Positions 1 through 6,404 of a stretch of DNA of 6,829 bases are shown one piece after another (the stretch's first letter is position 1; every line of letters begins with the position of its first letter). A program made the position numbers and the translations under genes. The notes under the pieces were generated by a model. The model had not been told where the DNA came from and ran no database searches. It saw nothing but the letters and a program-made list of their open reading frames with translations. The DNA lies in assembly GCA_902783295.1 (NCBI GenBank), contig CACZQT010000352.1, positions 1 to 6,829 on the forward strand. Direction: 5' to 3'. This DNA is from an uncultured Lachnospiraceae bacterium (GTDB lineage: Bacteria; Bacillota; Clostridia; Lachnospirales; Lachnospiraceae).

Positions 1-85
1 GCTCGATCGCCTTGCGGACGGTTTCCTCGATCTGCTCGGTGTTGGTGATATCGCACTGGATGGGCATAGCCTGTACGCCATGCTT
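1..85 (-). pseudogene. Short-chain dehydrogenase/reductase fragment (truncated both sides)
   Basis: Read on the minus strand from 85 down to 1, this gives about 28 residues containing KHGVQAMPIQCDIT followed by TEQIEETVRKAIE. That matches the region of classical SDR oxidoreductases after beta-strand 3, where the conserved Asp (here in CDIT) contacts the cofactor adenine and the next helix begins. Moving upstream, the frame hits a stop codon at 86-88, directly where the similarity ends. The Rossmann TGxxxGIG motif that should lie further upstream is absent. The fragment also runs off the left edge of the window, so the catalytic YxxxK part cannot be judged. The sharp end points to a recombination or assembly junction rather than a real gene start. 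Family recognition rests on one short motif; substrate and exact family are unknown. Confidence 0.55.
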
Positions 86-87
86 CT

Positions 88-1089
88 ACCCGGGCGGAAG
101 AAGCGGTTGTTCCTGATGAAGGCACAGAGGCCGCAGCTGAAGTCATCGAGATTGATTCAGCAGAAAAACTCGCGGCCATGAACGAAAACCTCTCCGGACA
201 ATATATTCTGACGGCCGATATAGACCTGGCCGGTATCGAATGGACTCCCATCGGCGCATTTGTTTCCGGAGGCGGTGAGGAAGGTGAGGAGCCGGACATG
301 ACGGCAGCTTTTACCGGAACGTTCGACGGTCAGGGGTATACGATCCGCAATCTGACAGTGAACCAGCCCGAAGCCTGGGCAGTCGGTCTGTTTGGCTGCG
401 CTACCAACACGGAAATCGGAAACTTTACACTCGAGAATGCCGCTGCAGACGGTATGATGATGACTGCCGATGTGGTGGGCTACACCTATTGCTCCACGAT
501 CTCCAATGTGAAACTGGTGAACGGTAAAGTGACCGCGCACTATATGGAAATGGGAGCTGAGGGCATGTATGGAGGCATCGCCGGAGCGGGCATGTCCAGC
601 CTGATTACCGGCTGTGAAGTCCAGGCGGATATTGTGATTCCGGATGGCACGGCAAATGCAGGCATCGTCGGCGGCGGCCTGGAAATGACCAGCGTTACAA
701 ACTGCACGGCGTCCGGCTCTGTAACCGCCGGAAACAGCTGCTACGGCCTTGGCGGAATCTCCGGCTGTGGTTTTGCTGCAGAGCAGTTCACTGATCTGAC
801 GGCTCAGGATGTGGTCATCACCGCGGGCGATGACTGTTTCTGGATCGGAGGTATCACCGGATATGCAGGAGGCTATACGGTGGAGGAACTCGGAATGCCG
901 GTTACCGTGTTTACCGGCTGCCAGGCAAACAATGTTACTGTGAATGCCGGTGAGAATGCAGAGGGAATCGGCGACATTGTGGGAAGCGGTTTTTACAGTG
1001 AAGAAATGGCTGCGAACGGTGCTCCCTTTGATCAGCCGACAGTATTCGAACTGGTGGACTGCACAGCAGATCCCGCTGTCACTCAATAG
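88..1089 (+). CDS. GLUG-repeat surface/secreted protein, 5' truncated
   Basis: The frame is open from just after a stop at 67-69 through the stop at 1087-1089. The ATG at 178 is not the true start: the codons before it encode an acidic linker (EEAVVPDEGTEAAAE) and then IDSAEKLAAMNENLSGQYIL, the typical lead-in to a GLUG domain. The text after that Met, YILTADIDLAGIEWTPIG, is the classic opening of these proteins. About seven glycine-rich turns follow at roughly 30-residue spacing (VGLFG, VVGYT, GGIAG, AGIVGG, GGISG, GGITG, GDIVGSG, near residues 70, 100, 132, 162, 192, 224 and 264 counted from that Met). This suggests a right-handed beta-helix-like stalk. The signal peptide expected upstream is missing because sequence left of about 86 belongs to something else. 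There is no LPxTG motif or C-terminal membrane segment. Such proteins are usually extracellular adhesin-like proteins; the ligand is unknown. Confidence 0.8.
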   Translation, partial: TRAEEAVVPDEGTEAAAEVIEIDSAEKLAAMNENLSGQYILTADIDLAGIEWTPIGAFVSGGGEEGEEPDMTAAFTGTFDGQGYTIRNLTVNQPEAWAVGLFGCATNTEIGNFTLENAAADGMMMTADVVGYTYCSTISNVKLVNGKVTAHYMEMGAEGMYGGIAGAGMSSLITGCEVQADIVIPDGTANAGIVGGGLEMTSVTNCTASGSVTAGNSCYGLGGISGCGFAAEQFTDLTAQDVVITAGDDCFWIGGITGYAGGYTVEELGMPVTVFTGCQANNVTVNAGENAEGIGDIVGSGFYSEEMAANGAPFDQPTVFELVDCTADPAVTQ

Positions 1090-1132
1090 GGAATGGTTTG
1101 TTGATTCCCCTGAAAGTGCTGAGAAGTTCAGG

Positions 1133-1162
1133 TTGAAGAAATCAGTGTAAATGTGCTATAAG
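1133..1162 (+). promoter_or_regulatory. Candidate sigma-A promoter for fucO
   Basis: TTGAAG (1133-1138) lies 18 bases from TATAAG (1157-1162). The -10 is preceded by TG one base away (TGCTATAAG), the extended -10 form. Transcription would begin near 1169. A partial CcpA cre-like sequence, TTGTAACCGAATGAT (1167-1181), overlaps that point: it matches the left half and the central CG of the consensus but not the final CA. The promoter is supported by both hexamers and by its position before fucO; catabolite control is only a suggestion. Confidence 0.5.
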
Positions 1163-1182
1163 ACTATTGTAACCGAATGATA

Positions 1183-1205
1183 CTTTTCAGGTTGTGAAAA
1201 GGAGG
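1183..1205 (+). promoter_or_regulatory. fucO ribosome binding site with adjacent small hairpin
   Basis: GGAGG (1201-1205) sits 10 bases before a GTG start at 1216, and this Shine-Dalgarno decides that non-ATG start. Immediately upstream, CTTTTCA (1183-1189) and TGAAAAG (1195-1201) form a perfect 7-bp stem with a 5-base loop, overlapping the first G of the Shine-Dalgarno. The stem is mostly A-U and probably weak, so an effect on translation is speculative. Confidence 0.4.
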
Positions 1206-1215
1206 ATTAGTCATT

Positions 1216-2361
1216 GTGGCTGTTAATCGTTTTGTCCTGAACGGGATGTCTTTCCATGGCCACGGCGCTATTCAGGAAATTCCCGGTATTATCGCTTCCA
1301 AGGGATTCAAAAAGGCTTTCGTAGCTTCCGATCCGGATCTGCTGAAGTTTGGCGTTACTGCCAAGGTTACGGATCTGCTGAAGGAGAACGGGATTGATTT
1401 TGAAATCTATTCCAATATCAAACCGAATCCCACCATTGAAAATGTACAGCAGGGTGTGGATGCTTACAAAGCTTCCGGCGCGGATTTCATGATCACGATT
1501 GGCGGCGGTTCCTCTATGGATACCGGCAAGGGCATCGGCATTATCGTGAACAATCCGGAATTCTACGATGTCCGCTCTCTGGAAGGTGTAGCCCCGACGA
1601 AGCACCGCACTGTATTTACCATCGCGGTACCTACGACCGGCGGCACCGGTGCAGAGTCTACGATTAACTATGTAATCACTGATGTGGAGAAGAAGCGTAA
1701 ATTCGTATGCGTGGACCCTAACGACATCCCCGATGTAGCCGTTGTGGATCCGGATATGATGTCCTCCATGCCGAAAGGCCTTACGGCTTCCACAGGTATG
1801 GATGCGCTGACACATGCGATCGAGGGTTATACGACGAAGGCGGCCTGGGCTCTGTCTGACTGCCTGGATCTGGAAGCAATCAAACTGATTGCGAAGAACC
1901 TGCGCAAAGCTGTAGCCAATGATCCGGACGGACGGGAAGGGATGGCTCTGGCTCAGTATGTGACAGCCATGGCATATTCCAATGTGGGTCTGGGCATTGC
2001 CCATTCCATGGCTCATACCCTTGGCGCGGTATATGATACGCCGCACGGTGTAGCCTGTGCCATGATGCTCCCCATTGTCATGGAATTCAACAAAGAATAC
2101 ACCGGCGAGAAATATAAGGCAATCGCAGAGGCTTTTGATGTGGATACCACGGGCATGGATCAGGAAGCATACCGCCAGGCGGCTATCGATGCCGTTCAGC
2201 AGCTCTCTGTAGATGTCGGCATTCCGACCAAACTGGAGAAGCTGAAGGAAGAGGATCTGCCGTTCCTTTGCGAATCTGCTGCAGCGGATGCCTGCGCTCC
2301 CGGCAACCCCAGAGAAGCTTCGCTGGAAGACTTTGAAGCTATGTTCCGGAAACTGATGTAA
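1216..2361 (+). CDS. fucO: Lactaldehyde reductase (iron-dependent group III alcohol dehydrogenase)
   Basis: This 381-residue protein is full length for the family. FucO reversibly reduces L-lactaldehyde to L-1,2-propanediol with NADH, the redox outlet for fucose and rhamnose fermentation in the cytoplasm. It shares long signature stretches with Escherichia coli FucO: NNPEFYDVRSLEG, TINYVITDVEKKRKFVCVDP and TGMDALTHAIEGY. The metal ligands are all present at the positions I recall for the E. coli enzyme: D196, H200, H263 and H277, with H267 also kept. The nucleotide-binding motif GGGSSMD is at 96-102 and PTTGGTGAE at 139-147. D39, linked to NAD preference, is also present. The start is GTG, fixed by GGAGG ten bases upstream. 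The gene has its own promoter and is followed by a terminator, so it is probably a single-gene unit. A related 1,3-propanediol or butanol dehydrogenase is the alternative, but the resemblance to FucO is closest. No fucose or rhamnose catabolic genes are in the window. Confidence 0.9.
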   Translation: MAVNRFVLNGMSFHGHGAIQEIPGIIASKGFKKAFVASDPDLLKFGVTAKVTDLLKENGIDFEIYSNIKPNPTIENVQQGVDAYKASGADFMITIGGGSSMDTGKGIGIIVNNPEFYDVRSLEGVAPTKHRTVFTIAVPTTGGTGAESTINYVITDVEKKRKFVCVDPNDIPDVAVVDPDMMSSMPKGLTASTGMDALTHAIEGYTTKAAWALSDCLDLEAIKLIAKNLRKAVANDPDGREGMALAQYVTAMAYSNVGLGIAHSMAHTLGAVYDTPHGVACAMMLPIVMEFNKEYTGEKYKAIAEAFDVDTTGMDQEAYRQAAIDAVQQLSVDVGIPTKLEKLKEEDLPFLCESAAADACAPGNPREASLEDFEAMFRKLM

Positions 2362-2379
2362 CGAGTATTGATAGTGACT

Positions 2380-2420
2380 GAAGAAAACTCCCACCTTTAT
2401 GCAGGCGGGAGTTTTTCTTC
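2380..2420 (+). terminator. Intrinsic terminator after fucO
   Basis: GAAGAAAACTCCCACC (2380-2395) pairs with GGCGGGAGTTTTTCTTC (2404-2420) across the 8-base loop TTTATGCA. There is one internal A-C mismatch and one extra T. The GC-rich core is followed by TTTTT on the plus strand. It begins 18 bases after the fucO stop and separates fucO from the GH31 gene. Confidence 0.85.
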
Positions 2421-2477
2421 AATCCGTCTGAGAAAACCGACAGCAGGGCAGGAAAAACAGAGACAGGAGGACAGGTT

Positions 2478-4499
2478 ATGCAGTTTACGATCGATGGAAA
2501 TGCACTGATCTGCAGGCATCAGGGGGAAACGCTGCGGATTGAACCCTGGGGAAGGAATGCACTTCGCATCCGGGCTGTTATGGAACCGCACTTCCCGGAA
2601 AAGGACCGGGCTTTGATGGAACCTGCCGAAACCGGGGCGGAAATCAGCTTCAAAACAGAGCCTCACTGGGTCGGAGATGGAAGCTGGGATACCAGGGAGT
2701 CTGCTGTGATACAAAACGGCAGGATGAAAGCGGTGGTCAACTTTGCCGGCCTGATCTCTTTTTACAGGGATGAAGAGTTGATTCTGCGGGAATACTTCCG
2801 CAACTATGATGGCACGCTTTCTAAAGAAAGCCGCTGCCTGAAGCTGACGGGAAGAAACTGGAAGGGAGTCATCGGCGGCAGTGAATACAGCCTGAGCGTG
2901 AAGTTTGAAAGCCGGCAGGGCGAAAGGCTCTATGGAATGGGACAATACCAGCAGCCTTATCTGGACCTGAAGGGCAGCATACTGGAGCTTGCCCAGCGGA
3001 ACAGCCAGATCAGTGTTCCTTTCGCGGTATCCTCCCTGGGCTATGGCTTCCTCTGGAACAATCCTGCAGTGGGGCAGGTTACTTTTGGCAAAAACTACAC
3101 CGAGTGGACGGCCCATGCCACGCGCGTCATGGATTACTGGATTACGACGGCAGATACGCCGAAGCAGATTCTGGAAAACTACACAGCGGTTACAGGGCGT
3201 GCGCCGGAGTTCCCGGAAGACCGGATGGGGCTCTGGCAGTGCAAGCTTCGCTACCGCACACAGGAAGAGGTGCTGGAGGTGGCACGCCGCTATCAGGCGG
3301 AAGGCATCCACATCGACCAGATTGTGATCGATTATTTCCACTGGACCGTCCAGGGTGACTGGAAGTTCGACAAAACCTACTGGCCCGATCCGAAGTCCAT
3401 GGTGGATGAACTGCATCGGATGGGCATAAAGGTGATCGTCTCCGTATGGCCGAGCGTGGATCGCAGAAGCGAGAACTTTGAGCCCTTGATGGAGCGGGGC
3501 CTGCTCATCCGCACCGAGCGCGGCGCGGCGCAGACCTACGATTTTCAGGGCGACTGCGTGGAAATCGATGTTTTTAATCCTGAAGCCAGAGCGTATATCT
3601 GGGATGTATGTGAGCGGAACTACGGCAGCCTCGGCATTGACGGCTACTGGCTTGACAACGCAGAGCCGGACTATGGCGTTTATGATTTTGATCATTACCG
3701 CTATTATGAAGGGCCGGCGCTGACGTGCAGCAATATCTACCCGCAGCTTTACAGCCGCGCCTTTGATGAGCCCATGCGCAAAACCGGGAAAAAGGTGGTC
3801 AATCTGCTGCGCTGTGCCTGGGCCGGGAGCCAGAAATACGGCAATGTGGTCTGGTCCGGCGATGTGCCCAGTACCTTCGAAGCTTTCCGGGATCAGCTCC
3901 AGGCAGGGCTGAATATGGGCCTCGCCGGGATTCCCTGGTGGACAACTGATGTGGGCGGCTTTATGACGGATGATGTGAAGGATCCGGACTTTCAGCAGCT
4001 GCTCATCCGCTGGTATCAGTTCGCGGTTTATTCCGCCGTGCTGCGGATGCATGGAGACCGGGGACCTTATAACATTCCTGCACTGGATGACCGGGACTGG
4101 GGCGGCGGATATCTGCATACCGGCCAGCCCAATGAGCTCTGGAGCTACGGAGAAGAGAATTACCGGATTATGCGCAGGTATTATGACATCCGCATATCCA
4201 TGCATGATTACATCCGGCGTCTGTACGAAGAAGCCAGTACCAATGGTTCTCCTCTGATCCGCACGATGTTCTACGAATTCCCGTATGATCCGAAGTGCTG
4301 GGAAATCGAGGATCAGTATTTCTTCGGTCCGGACTACCTGGTGGCTCCGATCCTGAAACTGAACCAGTTTGAACGGGCGGTGTATCTTCCCGCCGGGCGC
4401 TGGCAGCTGACCTCCACCGGAGAATGCTTCGAAGGCGGACAGACTGTCACGGTATGCGCACCCCTCGACTATATGCCTGTTTTTCAGAAGCTTGCATGA
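2478..4499 (+). CDS. Glycoside hydrolase family 31 alpha-glycosidase (alpha-xylosidase or alpha-glucosidase type)
   Basis: This 673-residue protein has no signal peptide, so it probably acts in the cytoplasm on imported oligosaccharides. GH31 enzymes remove alpha-linked glucose or xylose by a retaining mechanism. An N-terminal beta-sandwich (about 1-240, with RLYGMGQYQQPYLDLKG at 150-166) precedes the TIM barrel (about 245-580) and C-terminal beta domains. The expected catalytic nucleophile is D393 in YWLDNAEPD, and the acid/base is D462 in VVWSGD. Other hallmarks are IDYFHW (284-289), SVWPSVD (322-328), RCAWAGSQKYG (445-455), GIPWWTTDVGGF (484-495) and RMHGD (523-527). AGGAGG (2465-2470) lies 7 bases before the ATG. 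No clear promoter was found between the fucO terminator and this start. The YciI-family gene 17 bases downstream appears co-transcribed. The WLDxxEP form of the nucleophile motif resembles proteins often annotated as alpha-xylosidases, but substrate cannot be set from sequence alone. Confidence 0.9.
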   Translation: MQFTIDGNALICRHQGETLRIEPWGRNALRIRAVMEPHFPEKDRALMEPAETGAEISFKTEPHWVGDGSWDTRESAVIQNGRMKAVVNFAGLISFYRDEELILREYFRNYDGTLSKESRCLKLTGRNWKGVIGGSEYSLSVKFESRQGERLYGMGQYQQPYLDLKGSILELAQRNSQISVPFAVSSLGYGFLWNNPAVGQVTFGKNYTEWTAHATRVMDYWITTADTPKQILENYTAVTGRAPEFPEDRMGLWQCKLRYRTQEEVLEVARRYQAEGIHIDQIVIDYFHWTVQGDWKFDKTYWPDPKSMVDELHRMGIKVIVSVWPSVDRRSENFEPLMERGLLIRTERGAAQTYDFQGDCVEIDVFNPEARAYIWDVCERNYGSLGIDGYWLDNAEPDYGVYDFDHYRYYEGPALTCSNIYPQLYSRAFDEPMRKTGKKVVNLLRCAWAGSQKYGNVVWSGDVPSTFEAFRDQLQAGLNMGLAGIPWWTTDVGGFMTDDVKDPDFQQLLIRWYQFAVYSAVLRMHGDRGPYNIPALDDRDWGGGYLHTGQPNELWSYGEENYRIMRRYYDIRISMHDYIRRLYEEASTNGSPLIRTMFYEFPYDPKCWEIEDQYFFGPDYLVAPILKLNQFERAVYLPAGRWQLTSTGECFEGGQTVTVCAPLDYMPVFQKLA

Positions 4500-4516
4500 A
4501 CGAAAGGAGGGAAAAT

Positions 4517-4813
4517 ATGCAGTTTATCATCATGGCTTACGATGGAGAAAATATGCTGGAAAAGCGGATGGAAGTCCGTCCGCGTCATCTGGAAAATATG
4601 TCGAAAGTGGAAGGAAAAGTGATCTGTGCCGGCGGACTGCTGGATGACGCCGGGAAAATGAAAGGATCAGCCCTGGTCATGGAATTCGACAGCCGCGAAG
4701 GACTGGACCGCTATCTGGCCTCAGAACCGTATATCAGAGAAGGCGTCTGGACAAAAGTAAAAGTTACACCCATGAATATAGTGATCCTGAACGGAGAAAA
4801 GGTTGGAAAATAA
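4517..4813 (+). CDS. YciI-family small protein
   Basis: This 98-residue protein has the compact alpha/beta fold pattern of the YCII-related family: an N-terminal strand (QFIIMAYDG), a helix carrying the conserved His in RPRHLENM (H24), the turn GGLLDD (39-44), a strand GSALVMEF (50-57), and SEPYIREGVW (69-78). YciI-like proteins are small cytoplasmic proteins suspected of enzymatic activity through a His-Asp pair, but a physiological role is not established. The Asp usually found before Pro in the DPY motif is Glu here (E70). AAAGGAGGG (4503-4511) lies 5 bases before the chosen ATG. An in-frame upstream Met at 4424 lies inside the GH31 gene and is rejected. The 17-base gap to GH31 suggests one operon. 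Transcription then runs into the large palindrome at 4821-4881. Confidence 0.75.
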   Translation: MQFIIMAYDGENMLEKRMEVRPRHLENMSKVEGKVICAGGLLDDAGKMKGSALVMEFDSREGLDRYLASEPYIREGVWTKVKVTPMNIVILNGEKVGK

Positions 4814-4907
4814 CGGAGAGTGTGACAAGGGGACAGTCCCTCTGTCCTGGAAAAGGACAGAGGGACTGTCCCCTTGTCACAGACGTTCCCTGTCTCCCAG
4901 CTCTCCG
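4814..4907. repeat. Long perfect inverted repeat, GGGACAGTCCC-type interspersed palindrome
   Basis: Arms of 27 bases (4821-4847 and 4855-4881) are exact reverse complements around the 7-base loop TGGAAAA. The arms begin TGTGACAAGGGGACAGTCCC and each contains a near-palindrome of its own, GGGACAGTCCC (4830-4840) and GGGACTGTCCC (4862-4872). An outer 7-bp pair, CGGAGAG (4814-4820) with CTCTCCG (4901-4907), extends the dyad on one side past a 19-base unpaired insert (4882-4900). It lies between two convergent genes, starting right at the stop of the YciI gene. There is no T-run typical of a simple terminator. Similar palindromes occur in many copies in Clostridia genomes and resemble REP or MITE-like repeats; that class assignment is inference from one copy. 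Confidence 0.8.
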
Positions 4908-5352
4908 CTATTCCAGAGTAAATGAATGAAAGTTCAGGCTGCCGCTTCCTTCAAAGCGGAAGTAAAGAGCCTGTATGCCCGGCCTGGGCCGGATCGCGGT
5001 GCGGCTTGTCTGATGCTGTCCTTCAGCGAGGATCTCCGCAGAGCCGATGATTTCCCCTTCCGGGGAATGGGAAATGTGCAGGAATCCCTCAGCCCGGCCG
5101 CTGAACTCCACGGTGATTTCCCGGGTATCCGTGAACGTAAAGTATTTAAAACCGGCCACGGAACCATCCTTCAAAACGCCAGTCGGACAGATGATCCGCC
5201 GGTGCCGACCAGCACACATAATCTCCCACACAGAAGATCGGCGCATTGAAATGATCGTGAGAACCGTATACATAAACTCTGCCGCCGAAAAGGCGGGGCT
5301 CTCCGTCAGGAATGTATTCCCAGGAGGGAAGGTAAGGATTAAAGGCCTGCAT
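4908..5352 (-). pseudogene. GH43 glycosidase remnant: N- and C-terminal ends joined by an internal deletion and frameshift
   Basis: Reading leftward from the ATG at 5352-5350, the first ~60 codons give NPYLPSWEYIPDGEP, then RVYVYGSHDHFN and DYVCWSAPADHLSDW. This is a characteristic start of GH43 beta-xylosidase/arabinofuranosidase-like proteins and includes the Asp expected to act as general base (PDGEP). That frame ends at a stop at 5148-5146. From about 5175 to the stop at 4910-4908, a different frame (+1) encodes GSVAGFKYFTFTDTREITV, then GFLHISHSPEGEIIGSAE, then IQALYFRFEGSGS. This looks like the C-terminal carbohydrate-binding module of the same kind of protein. The middle, carrying the other two catalytic acids and most of the beta-propeller, is gone; only about 150 codons remain. 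The join lies near 5164-5175. A weak GAGG precedes the ATG. No GH43 activity is possible from this copy, though a 68-residue peptide could still be made. Confidence 0.8.
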
Positions 5353-5416
5353 AGTTTATTTACCTCGAAAATGATGCCGGAAGAAAGGAAATGATTTCCT
5401 GGCCATCTGGAAATAT

Positions 5417-5443
5417 ATTATATGAAAACAGGCATGAAATCAA
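5417..5443 (-). promoter_or_regulatory. Candidate promoter for the GH43 remnant
   Basis: On the minus strand, TTGATT (5443-5438) precedes a perfect TATAAT (5422-5417) with 15 bases between them. Shifting the -10 two bases to an overlapping AT-rich hexamer gives 17. Transcription would start about 60 bases before the GH43 ATG at 5352. The perfect -10 is the main support; the spacing is short. Confidence 0.4.
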
Positions 5444-5524
5444 TCGGACTGGTTTCCCGTTTATTACATTGACTTTTTTTACTGCTTTTGGTATTCTCAT
5501 CATGCCTGTCCTGGTGGGAAACCA
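5428..5524. repeat. Two interleaved perfect inverted repeats between divergent promoters
   Basis: ACAGGCATGA (5428-5437) is the exact reverse complement of TCATGCCTGT (5500-5509). TGGTTTCCC (5450-5458) is the exact reverse complement of GGGAAACCA (5516-5524). The order is A-B-a'-b', so the pairs cannot nest in one hairpin; in RNA they would form a pseudoknot or alternative folds, and in DNA they are paired sites. The left copies flank the -35 of the candidate minus promoter. The right copies straddle the likely start of the plus transcript and its leader. A shared operator for a regulator is one reading. No known regulator motif was recognised. Confidence 0.5.
5469..5497 (+). promoter_or_regulatory. 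Candidate sigma-A promoter for the methyltransferase gene
   Basis: TTGACT (5469-5474) and TATTCT (5492-5497) are separated by 17 bases, with a T-rich spacer. The -35 matches consensus at five of six positions and the -10 at four of six. Transcription would begin near 5504, leaving a leader of about 50 bases before the ATG at 5557. Confidence 0.5.
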
Positions 5525-5540
5525 ATCTGCGACCAGGATA
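5507..5540 (+). promoter_or_regulatory. Leader hairpin upstream of the methyltransferase ribosome binding site
   Basis: TGTCCTGGT (5507-5515) pairs with ACCAGGATA (5532-5540) in a 9-bp stem with one G-U pair and a 16-base loop. The loop opens with GGGAAACC, which is also one arm of an upstream inverted repeat. The stem ends 5 bases before GGAGGGGG (5546-5553), the strong Shine-Dalgarno. It may be a simple 5'-end hairpin; no known riboswitch class was recognised. Confidence 0.35.
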
Positions 5541-5556
5541 CATATGGAGGGGGTCA

Positions 5557-6318
5557 ATGGAGAAAGATTACAAAGGACGTTTTACGGGAAAGGCGGATCT
5601 CTATGCAGCAGGGCGGCCTTCCTATGCGGACGCTTTCCTGAAAGATCTTGTTGATAAATATGGGTTTTCCAATACGACAGCAGTGGCGGATGTGGGCTCG
5701 GGAACCGGGAAATTTACGAAACAGCTGCTGAAAACCGGCTGTACGGTGTATGCCGTAGAACCGAATGCAGATATGCGCCGGATTGCGGAGAAGGATCTGT
5801 CGGGCTTTCCCGGGTTTTACTCGGTGACAGGGGATGCTTCGTCTACAGGCCTCGGGGATCATTCTGTGGATGCTATTACCGTGGCGCAGGCGTTCCACTG
5901 GTTTCCGCCTGAGGAATTCAGGCAGGAATGCATCCGGATCGGAAGAGGTCCCTGCCGGGTGTTTCTGATCTGGAATGAAAGGGATCATGAATCAGCTGTT
6001 ACACAGGCGCTGTTCCGGCTTTATTCCACCTATGGCCGGGACTTTCATGGGTTTAATCTGGGACTGGAAAGAGACGATATAAGAATCCGGTCATTTTTCC
6101 GGGATGCTTACATGGAAGTGGAATACGAGAATCCCCTGCATTATAACCGGGAGGGATTTCAGACAAGGTGCCTCTCCAGTTCGCATTCGCCCCTGACAGA
6201 GGATGAGAATTATCCGGCTTATATCGCTGAGGTAAACAGGATCTTTGACTGCTTTGCGGTGAACGGCAGACTGGAAGTCCCGAATAAGACCAGGGTTTAT
6301 ACAGGAGAACTGATCTGA
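5557..6318 (+). CDS. Class I SAM-dependent methyltransferase
   Basis: This 253-residue cytoplasmic protein is of usual length for stand-alone methyltransferases of the Methyltransf_11/25 type. Motif I is VADVGSGTGKFT (43-54), the glycine-rich SAM-binding loop. Motif II ends in the acidic residue E68 of VYAVEPNADM, expected to bind the ribose hydroxyls. SVDAITVAQAFHWF (about 107-120) is the motif IV region typical of this group. The N-terminal FTGKADLYAAGRPSY resembles the usual lead-in where the substrate tyrosine/arginine segment sits. The C-terminal part (RCLSSSHSPL, then KTRVYTGEL) is also family-like. The ATG at 5557 is chosen because GGAGGGGG starts 11 bases upstream and family similarity begins there; an in-frame Met at 5488 lies inside the predicted promoter. 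The substrate is unknown; annotations in this group range from small-molecule acids to general SAM methyltransferases. Confidence 0.85.
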   Translation: MEKDYKGRFTGKADLYAAGRPSYADAFLKDLVDKYGFSNTTAVADVGSGTGKFTKQLLKTGCTVYAVEPNADMRRIAEKDLSGFPGFYSVTGDASSTGLGDHSVDAITVAQAFHWFPPEEFRQECIRIGRGPCRVFLIWNERDHESAVTQALFRLYSTYGRDFHGFNLGLERDDIRIRSFFRDAYMEVEYENPLHYNREGFQTRCLSSSHSPLTEDENYPAYIAEVNRIFDCFAVNGRLEVPNKTRVYTGELI

Positions 6319-6404
6319 AAACGGAAGGGAAGGATTCACACCGGAAAGAACCGGTTCCATTCCATTGGGCAAAGTTTTCGACATACGAAAGGAGAGAATC
6401 AATC

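Noticed and set aside
157..1086. Long minus-strand open frame of 309 codons opposite the GLUG gene
   Set aside because: Its translation is His/Arg/Ser-rich with no family pattern, while the opposite strand encodes clear GLUG repeats; it is a shadow frame.
1109..1132. CCTGAA...TTCAGG pair after the GLUG gene as a terminator
   Set aside because: It has only 6 bp with a 12-base loop and no T-run; not convincing.
1207..4205. Long minus-strand open frames opposite fucO and GH31
   Set aside because: Both lie entirely antisense to well-recognised genes, lack family motifs and have no sensible ribosome binding sites.
4821..4881. Palindrome interpreted as a CRISPR repeat or standard intrinsic terminator
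   Set aside because: There is only one unit with no spacers, and neither strand has a T-run after the stem.
4908..5352. Programmed frameshift producing a full GH43 protein
   Set aside because: Even when the frames are joined, most of the catalytic domain is missing, so deletion explains it better.
5360..5654. Short open frames on both strands in the 5353-5556 intergenic region
   Set aside because: They overlap the candidate promoters and the methyltransferase start, have no recognisable family and poor ribosome binding sites. One has a hydrophobic stretch (FITLTFFTAFGILIMPVLVG), but its frame runs on into the methyltransferase gene out of phase.
6348..6357. GAACCGGTTC palindrome between the methyltransferase and the acidic-protein gene
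   Set aside because: A 10-base palindrome alone is expected by chance fairly often, and there is no promoter or T-run next to it.
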